Part shown: positions 25,577 to 34,782 of the stretch, one piece after another
Position numbering within the stretch: position 1 is the first letter of the stretch
How the letters are laid out: the number at the start of each line of letters is the position of its first letter
Assembly (NCBI GenBank): GCA_964344185.1
Contig: CAYFMN010000021.1
Location: forward strand, 1 to 64,000
Reading direction: 5' to 3'
DNA from: JAJDAT01 sp964344185
GTDB lineage: Bacteria; Nitrospinota; Nitrospinia; Nitrospinales; JAJDAT01
DNA length: 64,000 nucleotides
Notes under the pieces: generated by a model
Databases searched by the model: none
The model's input: the letters and a program-made list of their open reading frames with translations, nothing else
What the model was told of the DNA's origin: nothing
Program-made: the position numbers and the translations under genes

Positions 25577-26428
25577 TTAGTGATTTTCGGAGAATTCTCT
25601 TTTGGCTAGTATAGCGTGCAGGTCTCCAAATAATATGTAATCTTTAACTGTAGTTTCTAAAGGAATAAAGTGTTTTGATGCCCAAAAGAATATTTCCCCG
25701 TTCTCAGTTTTAAAGATTTCTTTTGGTATTTTAACCCGCAACAGCAATTCATCTGCAAGAGGTCGGTTTTCTTCCAAACGAGCCGTTTTTTCTTCTTCCT
25801 CTGTCCGAATTTGAACTGTCAGCGTTTTATGGCCTTTTTCTGGTATAGTGGGTATCTCATAAGATTGACCTTTTTTCAATTTTCCGTAAACCCCATTACG
25901 AAAATTATAAAAAGCTGTCAAAATGTCGTCAAAGTTAGTTCCTATTGGAATATCTTCCGATTTATCCTCAAAAATCTCTCCGTTTTGAGTTTTTTTCCAA
26001 AAATGCTTTCTTTGATTGTAATCGAGAAAATGATCCGATTTTTCAAGGGTTGCTCCATCGTCTACAATTCTATAAAACTCTTTTGACCTTAAACGAGTTC
26101 CATTTTCGATAACTTCTAGTTTTGCCTCATACACATGTTTTCGATAAGCGGTGAACCAGCCGATAAAACCTTTTGTTTGAGCCTCCAATTTTGCCCGTAG
26201 TTGCCCATTTTGTTCAAATAATGAGATTTTTGCCTCTGCGGCATTATCAAACCAAAGAAAGCTGATATCAAAATAGATACTTTCTCCCAAAAAACGGAGT
26301 ATATCTCCTGTTGGAGAAAACGTTTCATAAAGGCCATTAGAGGTTGGTGAGGCATTATTTTGGCCATGAGCTATTGAGTTTATTGATAAGAAAATGCCGA
26401 AAAAAACTGTAGAAATTAATCGAAACAT
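25577..26428 (-). CDS. Exported DUF3108 protein
   Basis: 283 aa with a signal peptide (cleavage near AHG-Q). The body has the DUF3108 pattern: GESIYFDISFLWFDNAAEAKI at the start of the domain, AQTKGFIGWFTAYRKHVYEA, DILTAFYNFRN and VWASKH-like WASKHFIPLE near the end. Members are predicted beta-rich envelope proteins of unknown role. Stop is 6 bases from repeat copy 3; it is divergent from clpS. Confidence 0.8.
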   Translation of the reverse strand: MFRLISTVFFGIFLSINSIAHGQNNASPTSNGLYETFSPTGDILRFLGESIYFDISFLWFDNAAEAKISLFEQNGQLRAKLEAQTKGFIGWFTAYRKHVYEAKLEVIENGTRLRSKEFYRIVDDGATLEKSDHFLDYNQRKHFWKKTQNGEIFEDKSEDIPIGTNFDDILTAFYNFRNGVYGKLKKGQSYEIPTIPEKGHKTLTVQIRTEEEEKTARLEENRPLADELLLRVKIPKEIFKTENGEIFFWASKHFIPLETTVKDYILFGDLHAILAKREFSENH

Positions 26429-26588
26429 AGAGCTTTTAGTTGGGTTATTAGAGCAAAAACTATATTAACAATAGTGACTTTTCAATGTGTGTTTTAAATT
26501 TGAGATTGAAAAATCTAACTGTTTTTCCTAATATTATATAAATAAGTAATTAGAAACTCATTCAACCAATAGGAAGATAGAATTTAGA

Positions 26589-26909
26589 ATGTCCGAAGAA
26601 TTAACTCCCACTTTGCCCGTAATTGAGGAAGAAGATAGTCAATCAGTTAAGCAAGATTATTTGCCGCTTTATAAAATTTTGATGTGGGACGATTCTGTCA
26701 CCACAATGGAATTTGTAATTCGAATGTTGATGAAGGTTTTTGGCAAAGCTTATGACGAATCTGAACGGCTGATGTATGAAGTGCATTATTCCGGAGTAGC
26801 CCACGTAGACACTCAACCTTTAGAAAGAGCTGAGTTTAAAGTAGAGCAGGTTCACATGGCCGCAGCCATGGAAGATTTCCCATTCAAATGCACCATTGAA
26901 CCGTTGTAG
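26589..26909 (+). CDS. clpS: ClpS-like ATP-dependent protease adaptor
   Basis: 106 aa, same numbering as E. coli ClpS by eye. An acidic N-terminal tail (1-25) precedes the ClpS core: YKILMWDDSVTTMEFV, MYEVHYSG and FPFKCTIEPL at the C-terminus. ClpS delivers N-degron substrates to ClpAP. His66 of the N-degron pocket is kept, but the Asn34 position is Asp and the Asp36 position is Ser. clpA is not in the window. Confidence 0.88.
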   Translation: MSEELTPTLPVIEEEDSQSVKQDYLPLYKILMWDDSVTTMEFVIRMLMKVFGKAYDESERLMYEVHYSGVAHVDTQPLERAEFKVEQVHMAAAMEDFPFKCTIEPL

Positions 26910-26947
26910 TCGATTTTAAGCGTTTCAGTTTTAATCAATTGCGCCAT

Positions 26948-28234
26948 TTATCGTTGTTCTATGGGTATGTAGTCCTTTGAAGTTTCCCCTTGATAAATTT
27001 GATGGGGCCTGCCGATTTTAAATCCCTTGTCTTCTTGAAGCTCTTTCCATTGAGCTATCCAACCTGGTAACCTACCCATAGCAAACATTACGGTAAACAT
27101 ATTGATTGGAATTTTTAACGCCATATAGATAAGCCCTGAGTAAAAATCGACGTTTGGATAAAGTTTCTTATCTATAAAATATTGATCTTTTAAGGCAATT
27201 TCTTCTAATTTTAAAGCGATATCAAATAGTGGGCTGTGAATATTTAGTTTTTCTAAAACTTCATGCGCAAGCTTTTTGACTAATCGACTGCGTGGATCAA
27301 AGTTTTTGTAGACTCGATGTCCAAAGCCCATCAACCTGAAAGGATCTTCAGGATTGCGAGCCTTTTCAATAAATTTTTCGACGTTGCCTCCGTCTTCATG
27401 AATCATTTGTAACATTTCAATAACCGCTTGATTTGCGCCGCCATGTAGCGGTCCCCATAAAGCGTAAATGCCAGCCGAAACAGAAGCAAACAGGTTACAC
27501 ATGGAGCTGCCCACCAATCTTACTGTGCTGGTTGAACAATTCTGTTCGTGGTCTGCATGAAGAATGAGCAATAGATCGATTGCTTTTGCCGCAACCGGAT
27601 CGATTTCGTATTTCTCGCAAGGAGTGGAAAACATCATATTTAGAAAATTTTCCGCATACCCGAGAGAATTGTTTGGATACGGTAATGGTTGCCCGATGGA
27701 CTTTTTATAACTATAAGCGGCAATAGTTGGGAGTTTTGCCAACAACCTGTGTATTGTGATTTCGATTTGTCTGGAGTCTCGTACTCCTAAATCATTTTCA
27801 TAAAATGTCGCTAAAGATCCTACGATAGCGCTACAAACTGCCATAGGGTGTGGGTTATTTGGAAAGCCATCATAAAGATTTTTGATAGATTCATGCACCA
27901 TGGAATGATGGGTGATATGATAATGAAAACTATCTAACTCTTCTTGAGTTGGTAAATGGCTATAAATAATCAAAAATGCGGTTTCTATAAAGTTGCTTTT
28001 TTCGGCAATTTGTTCTATCGGGATTCCTCGGTAAAGAAGTTGTCCCTTTTCGCCATCCAAATATGTGATTGAGCTTGTGCAAGATCCGGTATTGACAAAA
28101 CCGGGATCATAAGTGATTAATCCTGTGGAGGCTCTAAGTTTCGAAACGTCGATTCCCTTTTGGCCTAAAGTTCCTTCAATAATCGGCAATTCTATGGATT
28201 GACCGTTGTATGTAAGGGTCGCCTTTTCTGTCAT
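26948..28234 (-). CDS. gltA: Citrate synthase
   Basis: 428 aa from the ATG at 28234, which has GAGGAGG 8 bases upstream; an in-frame TTG five codons earlier overlaps that ribosome-binding site and is unlikely. Type II-like citrate synthase: WGPLHGGANQAV, GFGHRVYKNFDPRS and NVDFYSG carry the two catalytic His and the Asp. Condenses acetyl-CoA and oxaloacetate at the entry of the TCA cycle. Monocistronic, convergent with clpS. Confidence 0.96.
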   Translation of the reverse strand: MTEKATLTYNGQSIELPIIEGTLGQKGIDVSKLRASTGLITYDPGFVNTGSCTSSITYLDGEKGQLLYRGIPIEQIAEKSNFIETAFLIIYSHLPTQEELDSFHYHITHHSMVHESIKNLYDGFPNNPHPMAVCSAIVGSLATFYENDLGVRDSRQIEITIHRLLAKLPTIAAYSYKKSIGQPLPYPNNSLGYAENFLNMMFSTPCEKYEIDPVAAKAIDLLLILHADHEQNCSTSTVRLVGSSMCNLFASVSAGIYALWGPLHGGANQAVIEMLQMIHEDGGNVEKFIEKARNPEDPFRLMGFGHRVYKNFDPRSRLVKKLAHEVLEKLNIHSPLFDIALKLEEIALKDQYFIDKKLYPNVDFYSGLIYMALKIPINMFTVMFAMGRLPGWIAQWKELQEDKGFKIGRPHQIYQGETSKDYIPIEQR

Positions 28235-28466
28235 AATATGCCTCCTCAAAGTTAACTCGGGTTTTGGTATTATTTGCCGAAAGCTAGTTAAGCCCTATAT
28301 ACTTCATTTTGTCATTTTGGCAGGCAAGGCAAAAAAGAATTTCCAAAGCTATTGCCGCTTAAGGAATTTCCTATTGAAATGATTTTGAAAGTTACCGCCA
28401 AATACCAGTCATACCTCTATTATAACGAAATAGCTAACAGATAGTTGATATTTTGAAAGGTTAAAA

Positions 28467-29696
28467 ATGGATCAAAAAAACACTCTTCTTTATCTAACCA
28501 TTGTTGGGATTGTTCTGGGTGGGTTTTGTGGATGGATGTTTGGAACATCAATGGAACATGTCGCTTGGCTTGGAGAACTTTTTTTAGACGCCTTAAAAAT
28601 GTTAGTTATTCCGCTCATAGTTTCTTCAATGATAGTGGGTATTTCAGGATTAGGAGATGTTCGTAAAGTTGGTATGACTGGCGGCGCGACTCTTTTGTAT
28701 TTCATGGTTACTACAGGCATTGCCGTAGGTATTGGTTTGGTTTTGGTAAATATTATTCAACCTGGCGAAGGGGTCTCAGCGGCTGGGACCACTATTCCAG
28801 AAAGAGTAGCTAACAAAGAAGAAGCGGGATTGGTGGATATAATAAAAAGTTTTATTTCCTCAAATATCGTTGAATCTATGGTTAAGATGGAAATTCTTCC
28901 AATAATTATATTTTCTTTAGCGTTTGGCGGCGTATTAACGACACTAGGGGAAAAAGGCCAAGCCGCAATTGAGTTTTTCGATACGGTCAACCTTGCCATT
29001 ATGAAAATGGTTCACGTGGTAATGTATTTTGCCCCAATAGGTATATTTGGGTTAGTTTCGTCAAAATTAGGAGCCGCAGGGGGAGGGGATATGTTTGTGG
29101 CGGAGTTGGCCAAGATTGGAAAATATGTCTTTACGGTTATAACCGCTCTGCTTATTCACGCTGTAATAATTCTCCCTATGTTTCTAAAAATACTTGGGAA
29201 GAGAAACCCATTAGAATATTTTAAGCAAATGAGCGAAGCTGTTTTAACCGCATTTTCCACGGCAAGTAGTTCGGCTACAATGCCGGTGACGATTGATTGC
29301 GCAGAGGAAAGGGCGAAGGTTTCGCGAAAAGCTAGTTTATTTGTATTGCCGTTAGGGGCCACGGTGAATATGAATGGAACCGCTCTTTATGAAGCGGTAG
29401 CGGCTTTGTTTATTGCCCAAATGTTTGATGTTCCCTTAGGAATAACAGGTCAGGCCATAGTATTTTTAACGGCTACATTGGCGGCTGTTGGAGCGGCAGG
29501 AATTCCTGAAGCTGGTTTGGTTACGATGGTTATGGTTCTGCAAGCCGCTGGATTACCGCTTGAAGGGGTCGGTATGTTATTGGCTATCGATTGGTTTTTA
29601 GATCGGTGTCGCACTGCGGTAAATGTGTGGAGCGATTCGGTTGGAGCTGCAGTAATTGATCGTTTGGATAAAGATTATAACTTGGGAGGAAAATAA
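28467..29696 (+). CDS. Dicarboxylate/amino acid:cation symporter (DAACS)
   Basis: 409 aa with the eight-helix plus two-hairpin layout of the GltP/DctA family. Key motifs: SSSATMPVTI (hairpin 1), NMNGTALYEA (helix 7), AAVGAAGIPEAGLVTM (hairpin 2) and DRCRTAVNVWSDS (helix 8), where the Arg in CRT occupies the position that selects acidic substrates. Likely Na+- or H+-coupled glutamate/aspartate or C4-dicarboxylate uptake. The next gene starts 2 bases after its stop. Confidence 0.92.
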   Translation: MDQKNTLLYLTIVGIVLGGFCGWMFGTSMEHVAWLGELFLDALKMLVIPLIVSSMIVGISGLGDVRKVGMTGGATLLYFMVTTGIAVGIGLVLVNIIQPGEGVSAAGTTIPERVANKEEAGLVDIIKSFISSNIVESMVKMEILPIIIFSLAFGGVLTTLGEKGQAAIEFFDTVNLAIMKMVHVVMYFAPIGIFGLVSSKLGAAGGGDMFVAELAKIGKYVFTVITALLIHAVIILPMFLKILGKRNPLEYFKQMSEAVLTAFSTASSSATMPVTIDCAEERAKVSRKASLFVLPLGATVNMNGTALYEAVAALFIAQMFDVPLGITGQAIVFLTATLAAVGAAGIPEAGLVTMVMVLQAAGLPLEGVGMLLAIDWFLDRCRTAVNVWSDSVGAAVIDRLDKDYNLGGK

Positions 29697-29698
29697 TT

Positions 29699-30052
29699 AT
29701 GGCTGCGCTATGGGCAATAGGCCTTCTTATAGGAATTTTGTCTTCGGGAACAGGTCTAGGAGGAGGTTTTTTAGTGGTTCCTTATTTAGTGTCGAATGGA
29801 TACACTGCCAAATTGGCGGTAGGAACTTCTGTTTGTTTTGTGTTGCTTGTAGCCACCTCTTCAGTAGCGGCCCATTATAAAGAAGGCAATGTCGATATGA
29901 AGACCGGCGTTTTATTGGCGGCTGGAGGAATAATAGGAGCGCAATTTGGGCCATCGATTTTAAATCATGTCCCAGACGAAATATTTAAAAGAGTTTTTGG
30001 AGTGATGATGATGGGTCTTGGAGGATGGTTAGTCTTTTCCGCTAAAGCTTAA
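29699..30052 (+). CDS. Half-size TauE/SafE-like membrane protein
   Basis: 117 aa with four hydrophobic segments. It matches one repeat of the TauE/SafE sulfite/organic-anion exporter family: GILSSGTGLGGGFLVVPYL, AVGTSVCFVLL, GNVDMKTGVLLAAGGIIGAQFG and FGVMMMGLGGWLV. Usual members have two such repeats (about 250 aa), so this one must dimerise or be non-functional as a transporter. It begins 2 bases after the symporter stop, giving a two-gene operon. Confidence 0.82.
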   Translation: MAALWAIGLLIGILSSGTGLGGGFLVVPYLVSNGYTAKLAVGTSVCFVLLVATSSVAAHYKEGNVDMKTGVLLAAGGIIGAQFGPSILNHVPDEIFKRVFGVMMMGLGGWLVFSAKA

Positions 30053-30230
30053 ATTTGATTGCTTACTTAACGGCTAGGTTTTGGCGAAATATGATAATCA
30101 CGCAACAAATCCATTTTTTATAAGGTACGCCTTCAATTAGAAATTTTATTTTTAAAAAGTTATTAAAAGCGCCCTTTGCGTTCTGTAGTCTGAATTTAAT
30201 AATCCCTATTTTGCTATAAGTATTACCTAG

Positions 30231-32720
30231 ATGGAAAAACTAGAAATAAAAGACAATAGTTTAAGTTTTTTATTGAAAGTTTCTCTGGCCGCCTTTTTCG
30301 TTTTTTTATCGAGTTATATTGTTCGCGAGTTGGAATGGCAAGAAGGACAGTTCCAATATTATTTTTTTAAGACAAAGATATATTATGGACAATACAATAA
30401 AATAGTTTTCCCAGTTTATTACTGGGGTTTCTTAGGGATAGTTTATTTAATTGGGCGCCGCTTAGATTTTGTAAAAAATACTAAACAATATTTAAGGGAA
30501 TACATTCGAATTGGTTTTTCTTTTCATATAGTTTTGGCGTTAACAACCAAATACCAAGAAACGCTTTTTGATTTTACGTTGACCCCTCTATTTTTTAAGC
30601 CTCCCCCGTACAGTTTTTTTTATGAGCGGCTTTTTTTCTTCCTAGTTTTTACTTTATATTATTTTTTTATCGCGCAGCGGATAGAAGTTTTAAAACTACC
30701 TTCTAATATCAGAAAAACTACAACGCCGGATTTAATCGCTTTTTTTTCGCTTTTGATCGTACCGTTTTTCGTAAAAGATAAACTCATTTTTTTAGGGTAT
30801 ATGGCTTCAGGGTTTGGATTGAGTTTCTTCGTGGGATATTTTGAGAATTCTAAAAACTTAGAATTTTTTAAGAAAAGCTTTTTTGTAAGACACTGGCCTA
30901 TTATTGTAATAGCCGCGTTAAGCGTCTTTTTTAGACTGTGGTATGCACGATATTTTGTTTCAATAGGAGATAAGGCTGTAGGTATAGGAGCTGATGGTCC
31001 AGCGTATTTTCAATCGGCGTTAGCTTTTTCTGAATGGAATTTGAAGAAAATCGATTTTTGGCATTCGCCGTTATACGCGTTTTATTTAAGTTTTTTTTTG
31101 TTTTTGTTTGGCAAAGGGATTGGAACGGTTTTTTATTGTCAGGCGTTGGTGGGAGCTTGTGCGCCAGTAATAATTTACCTGGCAGCTAAAAGTTTATGGG
31201 GAAATAGAATAGGTTTTTTATCAGGGGTTTTAACTGCGTTATCACATCTGTGCATACATTATTCTGTTGTGATTAATCGCGCTAGCCCATTAACGGTTAT
31301 TTTTCCCCTAATATTATTAGTTTATTTGAGATTAAAGGATGAGAAGAGTTGTTTATTTCTAACCTTGCTGGGTATTCTAGTTTCAAGTTCTTTTTATATA
31401 GGACCTGAATCGTTATTTGCTGTATTTGGCGTTTTAATAATAGTTTTTTTTAGACACAGAACTAATGTTTTGTCCTGGGGAATAGGAGGAGGAAAATGGG
31501 TGGTTCTTGGAGTTTTGGTTGTCGTCATTCCTATAAACTCAATTTCATTCTTTGCAAATGAACGTTTGATTCCATTTGGGCGCGATTCAAGCGGCTCAAA
31601 TCTTTCTTCATCTACATTTATTTATAGTTCGAGTCCTTCAGCTTTGAAAATGAAAGAACTGGGGTTTGAACCTGTAAATAACTTTAAAGATAGCATTGAA
31701 GTTTTTCTTGAAGCTCCTTGGAAAATATCAACTTTATTGATTGGAAAACTGATAGATGAGTTGCCTGGGTTTTTGTTTGATCCTGGCGGAAGGTTTTTAA
31801 TGCCGTTTCATCTAACATTAGATTCATTTTATGGAGCTAATCTTCAGTTTTATATTTATTTTCTTTTAAGTTTGGGATTTATTCTTTTTTTGAAGGATAA
31901 AAATATTACGTGGAGTAACAAAGCTATTATTCTTAGTTTAGTTGTGTTGTATATCCTATTCTCATCTTTGATCATTATGGGAACATTTCGATTTCGAGCT
32001 GTTATAACGCCTATCAATATGATTTTCATCGCTGTAGCCCTTAATTATGTTTTTATAAATCAAAAAAAGACCTTAGAAAGTAGAAAAAAAAATGGATTAA
32101 GCAATACCAAAAATGTTAAGCCTTTTTTTTTGAAATTGGGTTTGATTTTTTTTCTTTCAGGAACTTTTGTAATTATTTTTAAGTATTCTCAAAATATTCC
32201 AGAAGGTCGTGAAACTATAGAGTTAGCGCAATGGAAAACGTTTAAGAAAAAAATTGCAGATACAGGCATACTAACAATAAACTCAAATATATTTATCCAT
32301 TACGATTTTAGTGGGATAGATCTAAATAAAAAATCTAACTTTAAGTTTTTCACTAAAGTTTGCCGTGATCTATTTCCTGGAAGAAAACCCTATTATAGGA
32401 TTTTTTTTGATGGAGAATTTATAGGGCCTTCGCGCAAAATACCATCTGGTTGTTCAGAAATTATAGAAAACTTTAGTCCAAAATACTCTAAAGGGATTAT
32501 TGGGATGGTTGCTTTTATTTCTGACGATGGCAAGGTGGAAAATCCTGAGCCGTTTTTGATTAAAGAAAATGGAATAAATGGCGATGCCATTATGGTTCCA
32601 GTCGTTCAAAATTTAGATAAATTTAAAAATGAGGATTTAAAGAATATTAATCGTTTATTTCTAAAATATTCTAGGGGATTGATTAAGATCTCAAAGCCCC
32701 GAATAAGTTTTAATTCTTAA
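30231..32720 (+). CDS. GT-C (GT39/PMT-like) glycosyltransferase-like membrane protein
   Basis: 829 aa. The first ~190 residues contain several membrane helices of an extra N-terminal part; from ~215 the GT39-like core begins (FFRLWYARYFV) with the acidic luminal motif in GIGADGPAYFQSALAF and HSPLYAFYLSFFL, followed by about eight more helices and a C-terminal soluble domain (~675-829). Such proteins transfer sugars from polyprenyl phosphates onto lipid, glycan or protein. Acceptor and donor are not predictable. It stands alone. Confidence 0.75.
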   Translation: MEKLEIKDNSLSFLLKVSLAAFFVFLSSYIVRELEWQEGQFQYYFFKTKIYYGQYNKIVFPVYYWGFLGIVYLIGRRLDFVKNTKQYLREYIRIGFSFHIVLALTTKYQETLFDFTLTPLFFKPPPYSFFYERLFFFLVFTLYYFFIAQRIEVLKLPSNIRKTTTPDLIAFFSLLIVPFFVKDKLIFLGYMASGFGLSFFVGYFENSKNLEFFKKSFFVRHWPIIVIAALSVFFRLWYARYFVSIGDKAVGIGADGPAYFQSALAFSEWNLKKIDFWHSPLYAFYLSFFLFLFGKGIGTVFYCQALVGACAPVIIYLAAKSLWGNRIGFLSGVLTALSHLCIHYSVVINRASPLTVIFPLILLVYLRLKDEKSCLFLTLLGILVSSSFYIGPESLFAVFGVLIIVFFRHRTNVLSWGIGGGKWVVLGVLVVVIPINSISFFANERLIPFGRDSSGSNLSSSTFIYSSSPSALKMKELGFEPVNNFKDSIEVFLEAPWKISTLLIGKLIDELPGFLFDPGGRFLMPFHLTLDSFYGANLQFYIYFLLSLGFILFLKDKNITWSNKAIILSLVVLYILFSSLIIMGTFRFRAVITPINMIFIAVALNYVFINQKKTLESRKKNGLSNTKNVKPFFLKLGLIFFLSGTFVIIFKYSQNIPEGRETIELAQWKTFKKKIADTGILTINSNIFIHYDFSGIDLNKKSNFKFFTKVCRDLFPGRKPYYRIFFDGEFIGPSRKIPSGCSEIIENFSPKYSKGIIGMVAFISDDGKVENPEPFLIKENGINGDAIMVPVVQNLDKFKNEDLKNINRLFLKYSRGLIKISKPRISFNS

Positions 32721-32813
32721 CAGTTTGTTACTGTTCATGGTCAAATATGTAGATTAAATTTGTACCATGTTCTAAGACGACGTTCGGCCTTTAGAATATA
32801 AAATTTTCTTCCT

Positions 32814-32919
32814 NNNNNNNNNNNNNNNNNNNNNNNNNNNNNNNNNNNNNNNNNNNNNNNNNNNNNNNNNNNNNNNNNNNNNNNNNNNNNNNNNNNNNNN
32901 NNNNNNNNNNNNNNNNNNN
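32814..32919. other. Assembly gap (106 N)
   Basis: A run of 106 undetermined bases in the 296-base space between the convergent GT-C and FAD-oxidase genes. The flanks (32721-32813 and 32920-33016) show no gene with a plausible start. Because the gap length may be an estimate, a small gene here cannot be excluded. Confidence 0.98.
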
Positions 32920-33016
32920 TTAAATTCGAGTTAGTTCATTGGACGAGTAGGAATTATTGGACCCGGCTTGTTATTATACAATAACGGCAGCTACAAGATT
33001 TTAAACTGTGAAGCGC

Positions 33017-34429
33017 CTAAATAAGATTGCCAGGATTTAATTTGAAATCTGGATCAAAAATACTCTTGATCAGTTTTAATTCTTTCATAGAATTTGCTCC
33101 GACCATTTGATCAAAATAGGGTTTTTTTAGTTTTCCAATTCCATGTTCTGCTGAAATAGTTCCATTCCATTCCAAAATCTTTTCTACTAACTCCTGATAG
33201 GTTGCTCGCGCTAATGGTATTTGATCTTTATTTGGTAGAAAGTTAATATGCAGGTGATTGTCTCCGATGTGACCAAATGCAGCGTAAGGTACCTTTTTCC
33301 GGGTTAGAGTTTCTTGATAAAAGTTCATTAGTTCTAGAAAATATTTGTTTTCGACAGCCATATCGGTTCCCATTTTTACGCGTCCTTCCCGGCTATTTTC
33401 TTCATTAAGAATAAGCGGTATAGCATGTCTAAATTCATGAAAAAAACGGGAGTCTTTTTCGTTTTGGGCAAACCATGAGTTATCGGACAAGACTTCTTTT
33501 GATTCCAAAAAATCAAACCAAGCTTCTAGTATAGCTTCGGATTCTCCAAAAATATCTTGTTCAAAGAAAAGAGCCGCTTTAACGTTGGACGGTACTTTAG
33601 AATATTTTTTCCTTAGCCTTTCTAAAGAATATTGATCAAAATATTCAAGAGAACAAGGAGCTATGGAGGAAGTAGAGTTTTCTCGTATATCTTCAACTAA
33701 GTTCCAACAATGCCTTTCTTCTTCAAAAAACAAAACGCCGCTTAAGAATTCATCGGGGCTTTTTAATAGCTTTAGCGTAATTTCTAGAATGATAGCTAAA
33801 GTGCCTTCAGAGCCTATAAATAAATCTATCCAATCCATATTATCTTGAACATAATAGCCTGCGGCATTTTTACAATTTGGACTCCGGTACTTAATTTTAG
33901 GAAATTCAAACTTCGTTCCATCGTTAAAAATTAGAGGCTCATTTATTGTATGACCTCTAGATAACTCGACAGTTTTGCCGTCAACAAGAGCAAGTTGAAG
34001 TTTTTCTATATAGTTGCGAGTAGCTCCAAATTTATACGTTCTGGATCCCGATGCGTTGGTAGCTATACTGCCACCCAGGAACGCTAATTGTTCTGTAGGG
34101 TTTGGGGGATAGAAATAGCCTGAACCAACGAGTTTCTGCTCAATTGTTTTTAATCGGACTCCAGGGCCTGCCGTTAGCTTATTTTCGACAGCGTTTTCAA
34201 TTTGGTTTAAACGTTCCATAGAAAGTATTACGCCGGAAGGAGGAACTCGCCCTGCGGTTAATCCTGTGCCTGCGCCGGCAATAGTGACAGGCTCATTATT
34301 TTCTTTTAAAAACTTAATGATTTCTTCTTTAGTTTCTGGGATTATTAGCAGGCTTGCCGATCCTTCAGAAAAGTTCGAAGCGTCGCGAAGATAAGGAGCG
34401 ATTGAATCTTTATCCTGGATTCGAATCAT
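33017..34429 (-). CDS. FAD-linked oxidase, GlcD/lactate dehydrogenase type
   Basis: 470 aa. FAD-binding PCMH domain: PVTIAGAGTGLTAGRVPP, FLGGSIATNASGSRTYKFGATR and DLFIGSEGTLAII. C-terminal FAD-oxidase domain with GHIGDNHLHINFLP and ISAEHGIGKLKKPYF. The family oxidises 2-hydroxy acids such as glycolate or D-lactate, passing electrons to quinone or an FeS partner. No glcE/glcF gene is adjacent, so it is more like stand-alone D-lactate dehydrogenases. Confidence 0.9.
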   Translation of the reverse strand: MIRIQDKDSIAPYLRDASNFSEGSASLLIIPETKEEIIKFLKENNEPVTIAGAGTGLTAGRVPPSGVILSMERLNQIENAVENKLTAGPGVRLKTIEQKLVGSGYFYPPNPTEQLAFLGGSIATNASGSRTYKFGATRNYIEKLQLALVDGKTVELSRGHTINEPLIFNDGTKFEFPKIKYRSPNCKNAAGYYVQDNMDWIDLFIGSEGTLAIILEITLKLLKSPDEFLSGVLFFEEERHCWNLVEDIRENSTSSIAPCSLEYFDQYSLERLRKKYSKVPSNVKAALFFEQDIFGESEAILEAWFDFLESKEVLSDNSWFAQNEKDSRFFHEFRHAIPLILNEENSREGRVKMGTDMAVENKYFLELMNFYQETLTRKKVPYAAFGHIGDNHLHINFLPNKDQIPLARATYQELVEKILEWNGTISAEHGIGKLKKPYFDQMVGANSMKELKLIKSIFDPDFKLNPGNLI

Positions 34430-34519
34430 AAGTAAACGAGGAAATAATTGGTAGTAGATTTTTAAGGTTTGATCTATTGGTTGGTTTGTCTAGATTAAAT
34501 TTCAACTATTAATATAAAT

Positions 34520-34678
34520 TTATGAAACTTTATCTTCATCTGTTTTAGAGGAGGCTGTTTTATTTCCGCTTTTATTTTCATGATGAGGATAATGATGAAT
34601 GAAGTTCGCATATTTGAATAAAGCAAAAATCATGAAAAGCCCAAATACGATAGATACGACTAAAATAATTGTTTCCAC
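34520..34678 (-). CDS. Small single-pass membrane protein
   Basis: 52-aa ORF with a GTG start preceded by GGAG about 6 bases upstream. An N-terminal membrane helix (ETIILVVSIVFGLFMIFALF) is followed by a His-rich stretch (FIHHYPHHE) and a charged Lys/Ser tail. It sits between the FAD-oxidase gene (90 bases downstream) and the siroheme gene on the same strand. Size and topology resemble small accessory subunits of membrane complexes, but I do not recognise it. Confidence 0.55.
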   Translation of the reverse strand: METIILVVSIVFGLFMIFALFKYANFIHHYPHHENKSGNKTASSKTDEDKVS

Positions 34679-34782
34679 TTAAAATCTCCACATCCATAAG
34701 GTGGACTATAAAAACTTAATAATAAATATTGTTTAAATAGTATATCAATTTTTTTAGATTTTGGGAGTGGGCAAGAATACAA

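Noticed and set aside
32920..33023. Short plus-strand frame after the large N gap (IGRVGIIGPGLLLYNNGSYK)
   Set aside because: An in-frame TAG lies just before it on the gap side and there is no start codon; it also overlaps the FAD-oxidase 3' end.
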